From NCBI GenBank assembly GCA_937868035.1, contig CALMLK010000343.1, forward strand, positions 1 to 7,186: 7,186 nt of DNA, given 5' to 3'. Below are positions 5,816-7,186 of this stretch, one piece after another. The number at the start of each line of letters is the position of its first letter. Position 1 is the stretch's first letter. The notes under the pieces were generated by a model, which was not told the DNA's origin, made no database searches, and was given only the letters and a program-made list of their open reading frames with translations. A program made the translations under genes and the position numbers. Origin of the DNA: an uncultured Alphaproteobacteria bacterium (GTDB lineage: Bacteria; Pseudomonadota; Alphaproteobacteria; Rhizobiales; Aestuariivirgaceae).

Positions 5816-7186
5816 ATGCGCGTTGAGCCGCCACCCGCCATTCACCTCGCCGACTATGCGCCGCCATTGCAGGCGATCCGCCATGTGAGCCTGCGCATCG
5901 ATCTGCATCCCACATCAACCCGTGTCCGGTCAGAAATGCGTGTGGAGCCGCGTGCCAACGGACCGATGGTCCTCCATGGCGAAGGACTGCAACTCGTTTC
6001 CATCACCATTGATGGTGCGTCCGTTGCCGCGTCCGGGTTTACCTATGCCAATGATCTGCTCACGCTTGCCGAAGTGCCGGCGGGGCCATTCACGCTTTGC
6101 ATAGAGCAGGTCTGCAATCCACAAGCCAATACGGCACTATCAGGGCTTTACTTGTCCAGCGGGGCCTATTGCACACAGATGGAGGCCGAGGGTTTTCGGC
6201 GCTTTGCCTTCTTCCACGACCGCCCCGATGTGATGGCGACCTACGACGTCCGGATCGAGGCGCCCCGGTCCCTCCCCGTGCTTCTGTCCAACGGCAATCC
6301 GGGCAAGCGGGGCGACATCGCCGGAGACCGTCATTTCGCAGAGTGGCATGATCCGCATCCCAAGCCGTCCTATCTCTTTGCGCTGGTGGCGGGCGACCTT
6401 GCCAGTGTGCGTGATATCTTCACGACCATGTCGGGCCGGCAAGTTTCCCTTGGCATCTATGTGGAACAGGGAAAGGAGGATCGTTGCGCCTGGGCCATGG
6501 AGTCGCTCAAGACCTCGATGCGATGGGACGAAACTGCTTTTGGCCGCGAATATGACCTCGACGTGTTCAACATCGTGGCCGTGTCTAATTTCAACATGGG
6601 CGCCATGGAGAACAAGGGCCTCAACATCTTCAACGACAAATACATCCTGGCGCGGCCCGAAACCGCGACGGATGCAGACCATGTCAACATCGAGCGCATC
6701 ATCGCGCATGAATATTTCCACAACTGGACCGGCAACCGCATCACCTGCCGCGACTGGTTCCAGCTGTGCCTGAAGGAAGGCCTCACCGTTTTCCGCGACC
6801 AGGAGTTCACGTCGGACGTGCGCTCGCGGGCCGTCAAGCGGATCGAGGATGTGCGCACTTTACGCGCGCGCCAGTTCCCCGAAGACCAGGGGCCGCTGGC
6901 CCACGCCGTGCGGCCTTCGAGCTACATCGAGATCAACAATTTCTATACGCCCACGGTTTATGAAAAGGGTGCCGAACTGTGCCGCATGATGCAGACGCTG
7001 ATCGGCAAGCCTGCCTTCCGCAAGGCCATGGACCTCTTCTTCCAGCGTCATGATGGCGAAGCCGCCACGGTGGAGCAGTTTGTCCGTTGCATGGCCGATG
7101 CGTCAGGCCGCGATCTCAGCCATTTCTTCCGCTGGTACGAACAGGCCGGAACGCCGCTGGTGAGCGTGAGCACGCACTACGATGCA
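5816..7186 (+). CDS. pepN: Aminopeptidase N, M1 family (3' end beyond the window)
   Basis: Zinc aminopeptidase that removes N-terminal residues from peptides in the cytoplasm. The first 457 codons are present and the frame is open at the right edge. Full-length bacterial PepN is about 870-890 residues, so roughly half is seen. The N-terminal beta domain carries NTALSGLY and CTQMEAEGFRRFAFFHDRPDVM. Q121 and E123 match the substrate-amine residues Q119 and E121 of E. coli, with Met122 where E. coli has Cys. The exopeptidase motif GAMEN is at 262-266. The zinc site is HEYFH (H298, E299, H302) with E321 in LKEGLTVFRD. The transition-state tyrosine is Y382 in PTVYEKGAE. The start at 5816 has a strong GGAGA and matches E. 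coli numbering within one or two residues. All catalytic residues are intact. Confidence 0.95.
   Translation, partial: MRVEPPPAIHLADYAPPLQAIRHVSLRIDLHPTSTRVRSEMRVEPRANGPMVLHGEGLQLVSITIDGASVAASGFTYANDLLTLAEVPAGPFTLCIEQVCNPQANTALSGLYLSSGAYCTQMEAEGFRRFAFFHDRPDVMATYDVRIEAPRSLPVLLSNGNPGKRGDIAGDRHFAEWHDPHPKPSYLFALVAGDLASVRDIFTTMSGRQVSLGIYVEQGKEDRCAWAMESLKTSMRWDETAFGREYDLDVFNIVAVSNFNMGAMENKGLNIFNDKYILARPETATDADHVNIERIIAHEYFHNWTGNRITCRDWFQLCLKEGLTVFRDQEFTSDVRSRAVKRIEDVRTLRARQFPEDQGPLAHAVRPSSYIEINNFYTPTVYEKGAELCRMMQTLIGKPAFRKAMDLFFQRHDGEAATVEQFVRCMADASGRDLSHFFRWYEQAGTPLVSVSTHYDA

Noticed and set aside
6140..6721. 193-codon minus-strand open frame opposite pepN
   Set aside because: It is antisense to the catalytic region of a strongly conserved gene, so constraint on PepN explains the open frame.

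Overview
The window looks like chromosomal DNA from a GC-rich alphaproteobacterium, possibly from Hyphomicrobiales or a relative. This rests on the codon use, the tight gene packing and the close resemblance of the PepN, KdgK and DUF1028 proteins to alphaproteobacterial family members as I remember them. No search was run, so the taxon is an inference. I see no tRNA, rRNA, CRISPR array, insertion sequence or phage gene.

Layout. (1) Positions 2-1190, plus strand: the 3' end of an unidentified gene, then a pfkB-family sugar kinase of 2-keto-3-deoxygluconate kinase type (kdgK), four bases apart. (2) Positions 1187-2434, minus strand: a DadA-type FAD-dependent D-amino-acid dehydrogenase. It converges on kdgK so closely that both stop codons lie in one CTAG. 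(3) Positions 2435-2645: a 211-bp divergent intergenic region. It holds the dadA Shine-Dalgarno, a clean TTGTA-N5-TACAA dyad suited to a transcription factor, and an exact 11-bp tandem duplication just before the next gene's ribosome binding site. (4) Positions 2646-5766, plus strand: a probable four-gene catabolic unit made of a RutF-like flavin reductase, a Rid/YjgF-family protein, a DUF1028 protein (Ntn-hydrolase-like) and an amidohydrolase of the 8-oxoguanine deaminase type. (5) Position 5816 to the right edge, plus strand: the N-terminal 457 codons of aminopeptidase N (pepN), which is open at the edge.

How the genes may work together. The most interesting part is the flavin reductase-Rid-DUF1028-deaminase unit, with a divergent D-amino-acid dehydrogenase beside it. 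It parallels the pyrimidine-degrading Rut pathway, which also uses a flavin reductase (RutF), a Rid protein (RutC) and hydrolases. Here the recognisable catabolic enzyme is a purine-type aminohydrolase instead, and no flavin-dependent monooxygenase is visible. The Rid protein lacks the arginine that canonical RidA uses to bind imino acids, so it probably does something other than clear 2-aminoacrylate. The DUF1028 protein has Thr at position 2, where an Ntn hydrolase would have its nucleophile. A pathway for an oxidised purine, pterin or similar N-heterocycle is a reasonable hypothesis but not shown. pepN has its own strong ribosome binding site and is probably functionally unrelated.
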